Shown here one piece after another: positions 1 to 11,420 of a DNA stretch of 64,000 nucleotides. The stretch covers positions 5,211,001 to 5,275,000 of the forward strand of contig NC_091112.1 in the NCBI RefSeq assembly GCF_024713975.1. The letters are read 5' to 3'. The stretch is from Paralichthys olivaceus. Lineage: Eukaryota > Chordata > Actinopteri > Pleuronectiformes > Paralichthyidae. The stretch's first letter is position 1, and each line of letters opens with the position of its first letter. Below the pieces are notes generated by a model that saw only the letters and a program-made list of their open reading frames with translations, was not told the DNA's origin and did not search any database. Made by a program: the position numbers and the translations under genes.

Positions 1-532
1 GATTGGTATAACCATAAATGTGCTGTTATTTAGAAATGTGACTTCTTAATAATCTGGTTTGTAAGAGACATTTGTAAGGTCAAAATGGAAGGAGCAACTC
101 AATTTTGTCTTGGCAGTTGAACAAGCTGTAAAAGACGATTTACACTCAAGGTCTTCAGTGTGGTCAGACTTGATTTGTTTGCATTGATGTTGATGGATGA
201 TGAATTTGCACAATCCACAGTACTGAGGAAATCAGCCACCCACAGCTCCAGTAATGCAAAGCACTAGAAATTCCATGAAGATCTGATCATTTTTTACTTT
301 CTCTAAAAAAAAAATCAGTAAATACAGAATCTAGGGCTACATCGAGATGTTATAACCATTCTAGATGCAACCACTGAAACAATACACCTTTCCAAAGACA
401 CATGTGAGAAGCTGTTTCCTGGAATGAAGTTGCCCCTTGACTATTGCCTGTTGTAAAACTAATGTACACTAATTATACCTCTCTGTTTTTTCTCCTCATC
501 TCCCTCCCTCCTTTGCTGTTTTTTGATATCAG
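1..532 (+). other. intron of Ly6 gene A (non-coding)
   Basis: No open signal-peptide exon (ATG followed by a hydrophobic stretch and a phase-1 donor) is present here. The first exon of Ly6 gene A therefore lies before the window. Only AT-rich sequence and a pyrimidine tract leading into the acceptor at 531-532 are seen. Confidence 0.6.
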
Positions 533-1636
533 GCCAAGCGCTGCAGTGCTACAAATGCAAATTAGGCGTGTTGAACTTGTGCATTACCTCTGAAATCACA
601 TGTACAGCTGGAGAGATATGCTTCAGTGGTGTTGGGACAGCAGGTAAGATGCTCAGTAGCTTAAACATTCACATGGGGTAACGTTCATCTTAACAAGTAC
701 CATAAAAAACTCTAGAAACCAAACCAGCTGCATTTTCAAAATACTGAAATACTAGTAACGGCAAAAATAAGGGAAATAGTTGGCGAAACAGATGTCCTTT
801 GGCAATTGTCCTCATGAGCACATAAATAAACTTAAATTAATCAAAACGATCATCAGCTGAAGTTTTAAACACACAGTGGTATTTTGGATTTATCAGGCAT
901 GGCACATTCTCGTCCTGAGGAATGAATTTAAGTGTTTTTGAGATCAGTGTTGAGATTATAAATGTTTGCCTTTGCTCACACTAGATAAACACTCATAATC
1001 TAACTTGTTGGAGTTAAATCCTCATCATTCTTCAATCTGACAGGTTGGAAAGAAATGAACATAAAAGCTACTGATTCATAGCAGTTCACAGTCATTTAAA
1101 CGAAAATGTGCAGTAAACAGTCAGTTGACTTATTGTTTTTTTTAATGGATTATATGAAAAGTAAATCATTGACATCAAAGCTACTAAATTCGTTTTTCCA
1201 GAAAAGCCATTAGTTTATATGTGATAGGATTTGAACATGACTTTGCAATCAATCAAATAAAGTACAGTTTATAGTTATTGAATCATAGTTTAGCTCTGGT
1301 AACTAAAAGAGGAGTAACGAGGTCTTCACCAACTTACTAGTGCATTCCGTGTCAAACACAATGAACAAAGAACACTGAGGGTGATTGTGTGTTTGTTGTC
1401 GTTCCACAGCCTCCTTCATGGATATCAAGATGAAGGGCTGTCTAGCGCAGGGTGAATGCAACAAGACTAAGGAGGTGAACTTTCCCAGCGACTCCAACTC
1501 CACCTTCTACAGCATGACCAAGACCTGCTGCTCCACTGACTTCTGCAACGGTGCGCCTGGTCTGCCCGGTGCCTCCGGGCTCACCCTGGCCTTCGCCACC
1601 ATCACTGCTCTGCTCGTGGCCCACATCCTGGTTTGA
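533..1636 (+). CDS. Ly6/uPAR-domain GPI-anchored protein, gene A (5' partial)
   Basis: Two coding exons are visible, 533..643 and 1410..1636, both entered in phase 1; the signal-peptide exon is outside the window. The mature part starts LQCYKC and ends KTCCSTDFCNG, the LxCxxC start and CC...CN end of Ly6/three-finger domains. It has ten cysteines, enough for the usual five disulfides. After CNG comes a small-residue stretch and a hydrophobic tail of about 20 residues ending in TGA, typical of a GPI-anchor signal, so the product is probably on the outer cell surface. Potential N-glycosylation sites are NKT and NST. The 111-nt middle exon has the same length and phase as in genes B-D downstream, so the four are tandem duplicates. 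The ligand is unknown. The exact orthologue cannot be named from sequence alone. Confidence 0.88.
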
Positions 1637-1857
1637 CAGAAGATACAGCGGATACTGGATGACACAAAACGCACACACGCATAAACACACACATTTCATA
1701 TTGTACACACACAAGCACTACCAGGCTTAAATTGAGTGCCCACCTCAGACATGAGCTCTGTGGTTTTTTAACACCAGAGATTGTTTTTCTTCTCTACACA
1801 GGCTTTGTCTTTATTGTTCTGCAGGTTCTTTTTCATTTCACACAAATGTTTATGTCA

Positions 1858-1863
1858 ATTAAA
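1858..1863 (+). terminator. polyadenylation signal (ATTAAA) of Ly6 gene A
   Basis: ATTAAA lies about 220 nt after the stop codon of gene A. It is the nearest signal-like hexamer on this strand. Confidence 0.45.
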
Positions 1864-1927
1864 GTTAAGTCCCTAACCTTTTTGCTGTAGGTGTCAGTTT
1901 TCTCGTTCAGTTTGTGCCATCATAGCT

Positions 1928-2288
1928 TAAAGGAATAGTTGTTCTGTGTGGTAGATATAAAGCTACCGCCAGCAGATTGGTTTAGCTTTGCATAAAGAGT
2001 GGAAAACAAAAGAAAGAAACGCTAGCTAAAGCTGAATTCTAGCAGCTTTAAATTGTAGTAATTATCTTTCTAGCTCACTGGGGAAAAAAGGTAATGGATT
2101 TGTAACATGGAGCCCATGATCTCATTTGTTTCCTTTAGCCAGACCCAGACTAGTATCCCTATTTACAGTTATGCTAAGCTAAGCTAACAGTTTTCTGGCT
2201 TAAGCCTCATGTTTGTCGTGTTGCTTTTCTAATCAAACTCTGAAAGAAGCAGAGAAAGTGAATTTAACAAATTTTCACGCTACTCTGT
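1928..2288. repeat. decayed palindromic (fold-back) teleost repeat
   Basis: The left arm begins TAAAGGAATAGTT and carries GCTACCGCCAGCAG and TTAGCTTTGCATAAAGA. The right arm from about 2150 carries the inverse, TATGCTAAGCTAAGCTAAC, and an inverted copy of the end. I recognise the AGCTTAGCATAAAGACTGG core from many fish genomes as a long inverted-repeat, MITE-like element. A second copy lies at about 39188-39455. Limits are approximate. Confidence 0.6.
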
Positions 2289-3612
2289 TGTGTTTTGACC
2301 CACTGCATCGTCATTTCAGAGCCATAATATTCAAACAAATTTATGATTTATTAACCAGTTTATGGTTACTATAATTCTGAGTTTTTAACCTGTTCTATGT
2401 CAGATATTGGTTTCACATCTACGCTGCATATTACTCTTTAACTGTGGGGTAGAAGCTTCTGTTGATCTATAGTTCTGAATGTATATATCGGGCGAACGGG
2501 ATTAAATGTTGTGTTTGAAGACACTGAAATGTAACTGAGATTGAACTCATTTTAAATTTGTCAGTGCTGATGATTAAAACTTCCTGAAATTCTCCTGACA
2601 CTATCGGCCTAAAAGAAAAGAATGTGTGTCTGAATGTTTTCTGAGAAGTTGGATATGTAGACAATTTGAAGAATAAAATAAACACAAGTGGGGTAAAAAA
2701 ACATTTCCTGTCTGGATTTGCTGTGATTGTCGATGTCAGATAAGTATCGTCCTGCAGGAACAACAGGTTGTTCAGGTTCCTAGCGCCCCTCACCAGAAGG
2801 TGAATGAACTCATCTGTCTGGATTTCAGGTTTTGACACAAAACAGGACATTCTTGGCATATAAGTGAACTATCGTTTTAAATCCAGGAAGATCCACCTGC
2901 ACACAAAAGAATTCCTGAGCAAATAAGTTGGTGTCTCAAATGAAGTATGTTTTCGCTTCAGTGGTTTATAGAGGCTTCAAAGACGGAAGAGTTTGGAGAT
3001 ACTCAAGAGAAATGTGTGAACCAACCAGTTTAACTTAAATTGTTTTCAACAGTTCCCTGAATCAACACAATATTTATGCCACATTTGCTTTTGATTAGAG
3101 GAATCAAAGACGTTGCGTATTAAAGCTGAAACAATGATTGGAGACAGTGATTAGTTTAAACCTGATTTAAAACTAACGTCAGTTATTCTTTTTAGCTAAA
3201 TGATTCCTGCTTGTCACCAATAAGATTTGAGGATGTTAATAACTCGATATTTTGAATTGAGAAGAAGACATAGTTGGGATAGTGCATTTCATTAACAAGT
3301 AAATATGTGTCAGAGACTGCTTTAGTTAAATATATATCAACCTTTGAATACACAACCTTAGAAATTAGGAAAATCCTAATGAGCTTTTCTATCTCTTTTC
3401 AAAATCATGTCAACCTATAAAAACAGAAACTTGAGCTCATCATCAATAACTTGTTAACAGGTTAACAGGTACATTCTGTTCATTTCTTGGCAATGCAAGT
3501 AATGTATGTGCATCCTTTCCATTCCTTAACTCTGAGTAACTCTCTATCCTCGAGGTGAGGTTAAAGACAAAAGACTTGAAATCCCCAACGTGTCCCCTCC
3601 CTGCTGACATCC
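2289..3612. other. intergenic sequence between Ly6 genes A and B
   Basis: AT-rich sequence without a supportable exon. Short reading frames here (for example 2467-2859 on the minus strand) have no recognisable domain and no splice context. Confidence 0.5.
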
Positions 3613-3618
3613 TATAAA
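3613..3618 (+). promoter_or_regulatory. TATA box of Ly6 gene B
   Basis: TATAAA lies 128 nt before the start codon at 3741, followed at the expected distance (about 3640-3650) by a plausible start region. This suggests a TATA-type, tissue-regulated promoter rather than a CpG-type one. Confidence 0.6.
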
Positions 3619-3740
3619 TGTGAAGCCTGACCGAGCAGGCTCATCAGTTTTTGCTCCTCACAGCATCCAAAGAGCTTCAAGCCTCTCAACAAGGATTCTT
3701 TTCGCCCACCTGAAAGCCAGGACCAAACCAACACATCAAG

Positions 3741-5646
3741 ATGGCCAAGATCGTACTTGGAATCGTTGCAGTAATTGCATCTTTCATGCTGGGTGAGATT
3801 AATCAATCAATCAAGATCTGTCTCTATGTGATCACGGGAAAGATTTGTGTCCTATTTTCTTTTGGACAAATTCTCTGGCAGTGATTGATCAGAATTTAGC
3901 TTTTAGTCTAATTGATATATTAATGACAAAATTCCTGCATACAAATAAAGTTTATTCAATGCAAAAAGTTGGTGTAAAAAGGCGGGAAAAGCTCAGTTGA
4001 TAAAAAAAAGTCTGGAAACATTTTTCTAGATTCGTTTTTTGCTTTTAGTATTTTTTGTTATTTGTTACTTATCACTGTTATTTCCTCATGGGACTGCAAA
4101 TGAAAATATATAAAGACATCTCATAAAGTACAAGTATCAATTCCGTTCAGGTTTGTCTGTCAGATTACAATAATTTATAGTTTATAATGATGTCACGCTG
4201 GTACATAGCATGTTGTGAACTTTAAACAAATCTGCTGTCAGCGCAGCACAACCAAAGTGAATCATCAACTTAAAAAGACTCACTGAAGTCTATGACGACA
4301 GATTTCAAATCGACTTTTACTGGAAGAAATGAGCTCAATTCAAAAAAACTGTTTAATTGCAGATGTTTATCTTACATTTACATTTTGTCTGTTCTTCTTT
4401 CTACAATGAAACCAACCGACTCCTTTTAAACTCACTTTAAATGCAACTTGAAATCCTGGTTCTGTGAAACCGCACCACTGATTGACAAGGCGGCCGTTGG
4501 ATTTGAAACTTTGTTTGTTAGAGTTGGATTGTTGCAGATAATCTGGGCGGGGTCTTAACAGTTTCATCTTGTGCCACAGTGCAGGGCGGGGCGGACCACA
4601 GATCATTTCAGTTCTTGGAACTTGTTTTTAGCTAAATTTCTGTTCCTGTCAACTACATCAACGTCTGTGGAGATTGTAAAAAAAGTCAAATAAATAAAAG
4701 TAGAAATCAACTAACTCTGCTTTTACTTGTGTGTTTCAGTGAACTCGCTCACCTGCAACAAATGCTCCATTAGTGTTTTTGGCACCTGCTTGAGCTCCGG
4801 CACTGTGGAATGCGCGACCAACAGCAGCGTCTGCTTCACTGGAAAGATCGGTAAGTAACCTTTGGAATTATAAAACACTCACACCCTTTCCCTTCAAACA
4901 TCACACGGCAGCACAGGCGTGATTCACCCCGGTCCTTCCCAAACAATGTGACGCCCATGCAGACACAGATCAGCAAGCACACCCCAGTGATCCCAGCTGC
5001 CAAACCAGTATCACATGTGACCAGATGCTGATACAATAACTCGTGGTAGCTGTACCAATGGAAAATAACTCCTTAACCTGAACACGAGTTTTAAGAAGTA
5101 GATGTACATGGTCAGGAAGTCAAAACAAAAGGCTTCATTTACGTTTCAGTGTTGGGCAAAAAACTTGATTCCAGTTTTGAGTGTTTCATTTACTTACATT
5201 TTAAGAAGTAAAAGAAAGGAACAAAAGATTTTAAAAGCTTATCTCATGTTGAATTTAAAATGTAAATCTGCACCAGTGTCTTTAACATCTGAGAAACTAG
5301 AGCATTTTAGGTGAATTTGGAACAGCAAAAAGTGGAAGGTAAAATAATGTTACATGTGGTGTAAAGTTCAATAAACCAAAACCTTAACACAAACCATTTC
5401 TCCACAGAGTTCACATCAGTCACCGCACTACGCTTGAACTCACAGGGTTGCCAGAATACCACCACTGGTTGCAACATGACCACGACGAACTCCCTGCTTG
5501 GCTTTGAGTACAACAGGACCATCGAATGTTGTGAATCTGAAAAGTGCAACAGTTTCACCCTTAGTGGAGCCCCAACCAACAAGCTGACCTTCACTGCCGC
5601 CATTGGGGCAGCTCTCCTGGCCTCCGTGTGGGGAAGCATGCAGTAA
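3741..5646 (+). CDS. Ly6/uPAR-domain GPI-anchored protein, gene B
   Basis: Exons are 3741..3792 (signal peptide), 4740..4850 and 5408..5646, joined in phase 1, giving about 133 residues. The signal peptide starts MAKIVLGIVAVIA and is cleaved near the exon 1/2 boundary. The mature domain runs from LTCNKC to ECCESEKCN and holds ten cysteines. NSS, NTT, NMT and NRT are possible N-glycosylation sites. The hydrophobic tail after the last CN motif fits a GPI signal. Exon lengths of 52 and 111 nt match genes C and D exactly. The last exon is longer than in A and C between its second and third cysteines. Family-level function: secreted or GPI-anchored three-finger protein; ligand not inferable. Confidence 0.92.
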
Positions 5647-5680
5647 AATGTTCACTGCTGAACCTTCGAGCTCTGTCCGA

Positions 5681-5686
5681 AATAAA
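5681..5686 (+). terminator. polyadenylation signal (AATAAA) of Ly6 gene B
   Basis: AATAAA lies 35 nt after the stop codon, giving a very short 3' UTR. Confidence 0.75.
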
Positions 5687-5689
5687 CTC

Positions 5690-6848
5690 TGGTCATCATG
5701 AGTTTAAAAAAAATATGGTTTCAGTGACACTTTATTTCATATAACTTATATTCATGTCATGTTAGGTTTTGGGGTTCACAATGACTAAAGTCCACATCGT
5801 GGAGGTTGATCAATGGAATGAAAACATTGTGTTGAGCATTGAGTATGTCGACCTTCCATGTTGTTGTTTTTCTTCGTTTTGGTTTGTAATGAATACATTT
5901 ATTTATCATTACACTAAATAGTTTTTACTGTAGAAAACTCAGGATGTTGAAATAAACAAAATCACTGATCCTTCACTGTTGCTTCCGCTGCCTGTTCCTT
6001 TTTTTTTACACAAAAATATTGATTTATTTGTCATCTTCATCCCCAGCACTTTTCTCCTCTAATGATTCTCTATTATCACTATTGGATAGATGGAAAAGTT
6101 AAATTACTTAAATGAAAAGCATCAGAGAGGAGACACACTGCACGGGCTGTATATAAGTGAGGCAATGTTAACCTTCTATACTGTTACATTAAGCCATTAC
6201 ATCATGACGTCATATCTACCACATGATGATGATGATGATTGGTTTATCGAAACAAGCCGAGGATCGTGCAAATACAACCAGAAGCATTTTGTCTCAAAGT
6301 CTTGTATCCTGCACTGAGATGCATTTTAGATAACGCCTCCACAGCCAGTGTTCACCTTGAGAGGTGATTAAACAAAGTCTTGATGTTTACCTTGTGATTA
6401 CATGACGTGCCTGTTTGACGAAGATGTAACTGAGTCAGAAATTCAAGGGTATTTATTTAAAGGAGTCACATTATGTTTTTGTCCTGTTTTTATTCCGTTT
6501 AAATAGTTTGTTTGTGTCTGTAAAAATTCTGCAAAATGAAAAAGCCAAAAGTCGGCAGTGGAGTGAAAACATGGAGCTCCTGAAACGTCTTGTCAGTAGT
6601 TCATCCGACATGCTGACGCACCGTCGTGATGTCACGATTCCCCACATTTGGACGGTGTTCACCTCGCTGGTAGTCCTGCACGTCCCCTCACACAGGTGAA
6701 GCGAGAGCGGAGGCCGACATTTTGTATTTCCCATGAAGCATCAAGGGAAACTTCAATAGGCAAATAATTCAGTTCTGTTTATTTATTCTCCATCTCTACT
6801 TGGTGCAAAAGTAAAGAATGATTTACATGTTTGGAAATGTGAATGGAC
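5690..6848. other. intergenic sequence between Ly6 genes B and C, first part
   Basis: No exon, RNA gene or clear repeat was recognised. It holds a short GATGATGAT run near 6225 and AT-rich sequence. Confidence 0.45.
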
Positions 6849-7179
6849 TTTAAAGGTACAGTGTGTAGAGTTTTGTAGAGATATGTCGCAGCTGAACACC
6901 CCTCACCTCCCCCTCTCCTTCCAAACATGAAAAAGAAACTGTGGCAGCCTTCAGTTGTCATAAGAACTCAAAAGGTTTTGTCCAGTCTGGACTAATGTAA
7001 AGAGGACCCCCTGTAAATATAAAGTATTTAAATATAAAGGGCCTTTTCTGGGGTAAAGAAAACTACAATTCATACAATTTAGATGAAATGAACTATAGTG
7101 AAAACATCATGAGGATTATTCTACATTCAATTTCTGCCAATAGATCCCTTTCACCTAAATCTTACACACTGGACCTTTA
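6849..7179. mobile_element. non-autonomous DNA transposon (MITE) with terminal inverted repeats
   Basis: The left end reads TTAAAGGTACAGTGTGTAG. The right end reads CTTACACACTGGACCTTTA, whose reverse complement is TAAAGGTCCAGTGTGTAAG, so the two ends are imperfect inverted repeats of about 20 nt. The left end includes TTAA and the right end TTAC, compatible with TTAA-targeted insertion and later decay. The interior (CATGAAAAAGAAACTGTGG, TATAAAGTATTTAAATATAA) is one I recognise as a common teleost repeat. It has no coding capacity. It lies about 400 bp upstream of the gene C start codon. Confidence 0.75.
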
Positions 7180-7566
7180 CGTAGAGGGCGTGTCTCTTCA
7201 CAAATACTTTAATATTTGTTGAGGAATTATTCAATATTGACTGAAGCTTTGATTCCTTTTGTAATCGAAAGCTTTTCAATGATGCTAATGGTTTCACAAA
7301 CAAAGACATAAAAGAGACCATTGTCTTTTTCTCCCCCCCACCAGAGTTCATTACTCCAGGGGGTTGACAGAAGAAATTCAAAGGAATCAGCCTTTTGCAA
7401 TCTTATGTAATGAACAATCTGAGAACCTGGCAGCACCTGTGACATAAAACCAGCTGACCAGCGCTGGTCAAGTCCATTTGAACTCCTCCTCAGACTGGGA
7501 CAGTCGGATCATTGATTCTCTTTGACCACCGTGGTTATTTGTGTTTGGGCCGATAGATTGAGGAAC

Positions 7567-8475
7567 ATGAGGAAGCTGCTACTGGTCTGTGCTGTATTTA
7601 TGGCGATGTTTGTCACAGGTAGGCCCCTGCCTTTTTTAACGCTTTGTTACTGAAGTGATCTGAAAATAAGAACTGTTGAATGAATGATATTAAATTATTT
7701 ACAATAACTAAATCGTTGATTCCACCAAAATCCTGCATGAAGTTTTCTTCTTCTTTCTTCCTCCCTCTTTTCTCCTTATGGGCGTTTGATCAGGTTGGAT
7801 GGGTGGCAAGAAAGAAAAAGAGAGGGGGTTGATAGATAAATAAATAGATATAGACAGATAGATATATAATTACGATGTGTGAAGACTTTTTTTTGCAGAA
7901 TGATGCGTATGAAGCAGTAGCGCTATATAAAAAACTTTGTGGAAGCTGTGTTGAGATTCTGAAACACTGCTCTGACATGTGGTCCAAAACGGTCAAGACA
8001 CGTGACCATGGCTCATTGAGGCTTCAGGGCATCACGCCGTAGAGGCGCTGGCTATGATTGTTGAAAGTGAATGAGTATTTGAACGTATCTTGCTGATCAG
8101 CAAATCCAGATTACAACTGATAACGGTCTGAGTCACACAACTATGAAATTATCATGGAAATGTTTTTCATCGTATATCAAAATAATGACAAGAGGAGATA
8201 AAACAAGGTGTGGCTCCCTGAGTGGTTTGTGTAACTTAGAAGAAAGGAGCCTGTTCTTCCCATCATCTGACCATCCCCCTCCTAAATGCCCTTTTTCCTC
8301 TGGTCGCCAGGTGAGTCCCTGACCTGTAACACCTGCGGAGTCGGGATCGCAGGTAAATGTCTTTTCGGCTCCACTGAAACCTGCAGTGACTCTGAGCCCA
8401 ACTGCTACTGCGGAAACCTGGGTGAGTGACATGACCGTCCCTTGACGGAAAAATGTTGTGAAGGGTGAGGAAAGA

Positions 8476-8521
<46 letters not shown>

Positions 8522-9247
8522 CTCCACCCCAGCTGAGTTTGCGACACTTACATAAACTCATTTGGTGCTGGAGTTGAAAAACCTGCCCTGACAGAGGAGT
8601 GGCTGGACGTCCGACACACCTGTTCTGTCCCATGATGAGTTACAGCTCTATAGTGACAGATGAATTGCTCGGAAATTTCGGAGAGAGTTCGGGCAGGGAG
8701 TGACGTCTGGGTAGAGCAGCACGAGGCAGAACATCATGTATAAATGCAACAGCAGCCATCATGTGGTTTCAAAGACCTGTGTCTTATCTCACATATTTGT
8801 AATCTTTTTGTTTTCTTAGGTTTGTGTCCATCACGTGTTACAAACGTCATCAACATGCCCACTCGCTCACTGTGAATTTTCCTGCTGTGTTCTCACATGG
8901 GGTCACTCTGACGTTTTACAAGGAGACTCTGCCTGTCTGGACTGTCAGAGCCTCAGTGATAATATAAAGATACATCTTTCATTTTAATATAATCTCTTTC
9001 GTGTAAATCTCCTTGTCCCGTTCCAGCCTTCAACGTCAGCAGTCTATTGGGGCTGCAGACTCGAGGCTGCCTGGCCTCGTCCCTCTGCAACCAGACTGAA
9101 GCGGGAGCTCTCCTGACCGCCGGATACACCGTCACCAAGACCTGCTGCAGCACCGACCTCTGCAACGGAGCCTCGTCTGTCCAGCTCCCTCTCACTGCTG
9201 CTTTGGCCGCCGCCCTGGTGGTTGTTTCGAGCAACTGCCGCCTTTAA
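7567..9247 (+). CDS. Ly6/uPAR-domain GPI-anchored protein, gene C
   Basis: Exons are 7567..7618, 8311..8421 and 9027..9247, all phase 1, giving about 127 residues. The signal peptide is MRKLLLVCAVFMAMFVTG. The mature domain begins SLTCNTC and ends KTCCSTDLCNG, followed by a hydrophobic GPI-type tail. The domain has eleven cysteines, not ten: where paralogues have a single cysteine (gene A ICFSG, gene D SCYSG) this gene has NCYCG. The extra cysteine is probably unpaired or forms an intermolecular bond. A further cysteine near the C-terminus lies in the part removed on GPI attachment. NVS and NQT are possible glycosylation sites. A CATAAAA element at 7443-7449 is a possible TATA box. Intron 2 carries a long TG repeat. 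Confidence 0.9.
8478..8519. repeat. (TG)n microsatellite
   Basis: About 21 TG units in intron 2 of Ly6 gene C. Confidence 0.95.
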
Positions 9248-9363
9248 AACTAAAATTAACAAGAATTACAAGAAGATTTTTCTGTCTTGTCAAATTTTAA
9301 AAAACTAAACATCTTCATCCACATAGCAAACGTGTAACAGCATGAAACCTTTTACTGTATGTT

Positions 9364-9369
9364 AATAAA
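9364..9369 (+). terminator. polyadenylation signal (AATAAA) of Ly6 gene C
   Basis: AATAAA lies about 117 nt after the stop codon; the next Ly6 gene starts about 290 nt further on, so the genes are closely packed. Confidence 0.7.
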
Positions 9370-9661
9370 ACAGGTTTGAACCCTAAAGTGACTCTGGGAG
9401 TTATTTCCCGTAGGTTGTGAAAAGGTTGTGCTGTGAGGAATGTTTCAGTAATTGTTGGAAACTTCCGCTTCACCTTCCCACAACACAAAAGCTGACAAAC
9501 CTCATTCCTGAAGGTTGTTTCAGCTTTTTTTCAGTCCTGATGTCTTGTCATCTCTCTCTCAGTAGGTTACTTGACTAAGCCTGAAGTATTCAGAGCATTA
9601 AATAAAACAGAAATAAAAAATAGTAAAAGGGGAAACCGGGTGAACTTGTCAGCCTGGAACA

Positions 9662-11068
9662 ATGAACACCTTTTGGAAAGCTGTCACCTTCCTGAGTGCT
9701 GTCATCGCAGCGGGTAAGTTTCAAACTAGTTTAACTTCCGAGGTGACTGTGCAGATTTAAACCGCCTTCACTCACAGATGCAATAATCCAAATTGTTTAT
9801 TTGTGACAAAGCTGATGGAGGATTTGTACCTTCTTGGATTAGTCCTCCTGTATTTGTGTCATAAAATGTCTTTAATTCAAAATCTTTCCTGTATTATTAT
9901 ATGTGTGCTAACTATCGTGTTTCCCTGCGTAAAACATCAACCAACACTGTAATTACTGGACAAATGGGGCTTTAACTGGACCCAGGACAAATAGAGATAA
10001 GGTTAATGGACACGTTCACTGCTTGATAAGTCTCAGGCGGTTTCACTGCATTGCAACTTAATGACATGAGTCCAGAACTGTGTCCAGAATGTGACTTGTT
10101 TGTCTCTAATTGCCACAGAGCTAAGTGGAGGTTCCTGTTCTGAATTAATACACATTATGAGACTTGTTTTAAAGCAAAATAAACTATTTGCAGAGAATCC
10201 TTGTAGAGTTAAGAATAAAAACAGAAAATGTCTGTGCAGATGAACAATTAAGAAAATACAAATATTGAAGATAACCTGGATGCCAAGTAAATGTAATAAT
10301 GTTTCTGATATGTTCAAACTAATAGAAACATTCTGGACACCATAGCACAGACTACCTGGAATTGTTGGACTTATTTTTGTTTTCTTTCTTTTCAACAAAC
10401 AGCTCAGGGCCTGAACTGCCGTCAGTGTCCTCTCGGTGTGAACGGACTGTGCCTGTTCGGTAGCGAGGTCTCATGTAATAATGCAACTGAGAGCTGTTAT
10501 AGTGGAGACGCACGTGAGGAAACGTTTACAACACTGTGAACACAGACAGAGATATTAAATACAGACAGTAGAGCAGCATACAAAAATGTTTAGAGTGTCT
10601 CTAAATAGTAGATTACTATTAAGCCATTTATCAGCCATTCAAAGTCGTATTTAAGCTTTAGTTTTGGCTGTATTGCATTTTTATCTTTTAAATTTGATGT
10701 GGAAAGTTTTAGTCAATATGTATATATGATAATACTTTAAGTGGACTTTAGTTTTACCTGATAATAAAAGTAACAATTATTATCATTATTATAACTATAC
10801 ATTTTCTGACATTCATCTCCATCCTTCTGTTTCCAACCCTCCAGAGTTCAATGCCACCGGGACGTTCACCCTGCACACCCGCGGCTGCCTGGACTCAGAC
10901 TTGTGTGGGAAAACGCTGACCGGCAACATCCTGAACGCTGGTTACACCAGCAGCTTCAAGTGTTGCACCACAGATCTGTGTAATGGAGCCTCCTCTGTCC
11001 AGATCTCTCTGACCGTGGCCCTGTGTGGTGTCCTCCTGTCCTCTCTCTGGGGCACCTGGGAGTTGTAG
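9662..11068 (+). CDS. Ly6/uPAR-domain GPI-anchored protein, gene D
   Basis: Exons are 9662..9713, 10403..10513 and 10845..11068, joined in phase 1, giving 128 residues. The signal peptide is MNTFWKAVTFLSAVIAAG. The mature domain starts LNCRQC, ends FKCCTTDLCNGA and has ten cysteines. A hydrophobic tail with LCGVLLSSLWG and a TAG stop fits a GPI signal. NAT occurs twice as a possible glycosylation site. The segment CNGASSVQ after the last cysteine is shared with gene C, so C and D are probably the most recent duplicate pair. The start codon is only about 415 nt after the stop of gene C, so its promoter is confined to a short AT-rich stretch. Confidence 0.9.
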
Positions 11069-11125
11069 TGTTGCAGGATCCAGCCCCTGTTTCTACTGAT
11101 TTTGCCTGTTTGTACTAAACACTTC

Positions 11126-11131
11126 AATAAA
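11126..11131 (+). terminator. polyadenylation signal (AATAAA) of Ly6 gene D
   Basis: AATAAA lies 57 nt after the stop codon. Confidence 0.75.
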
Positions 11132-11280
11132 ATCCAAGAATCATAATTAAAACAAAAAATAAGATCTGACAAAAACATCTTTTTTTATGGCAATATATAT
11201 TTAAATAATCCAAACTTATTAGCAAAATTATCATCTCAACATACATCAGCAGATTTTGAAATAACGGAAACCATCTTTGG

Positions 11281-11420
11281 GAAACATTTGTGTGGTGTGT
11301 TGGCGATGATTTGGCTTCACTTTTGGATTGCCGTCATGTCGTCCATCTTTATATAAAGTCAGCCGCCTCAAAACTTTCAGCTCTTAAACTTGTTTGCTGT
11401 GTTTTAATATCCGGTACAGT
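11281..11420 (+). repeat. dispersed teleost repeat, copy 1
   Basis: Contains TGGCTTCACTTTTGGAT and TCGTCCATCTTTATATAAAG. The same words occur at 12878-12980 and, more weakly, at 24585-24640. I recognise this end from a high-copy fish repeat. Limits are approximate. Confidence 0.6.

Noticed and set aside
1-480. Possible first exon of Ly6 gene A within the window
   Set aside because: Every ATG here is followed by an early stop or lacks a hydrophobic stretch and a phase-1 donor.
8133-8633. Minus-strand frame of 166 codons containing a His-Thr run
   Set aside because: It reads through the TG microsatellite and the antisense of a Ly6 exon; no protein family fits.
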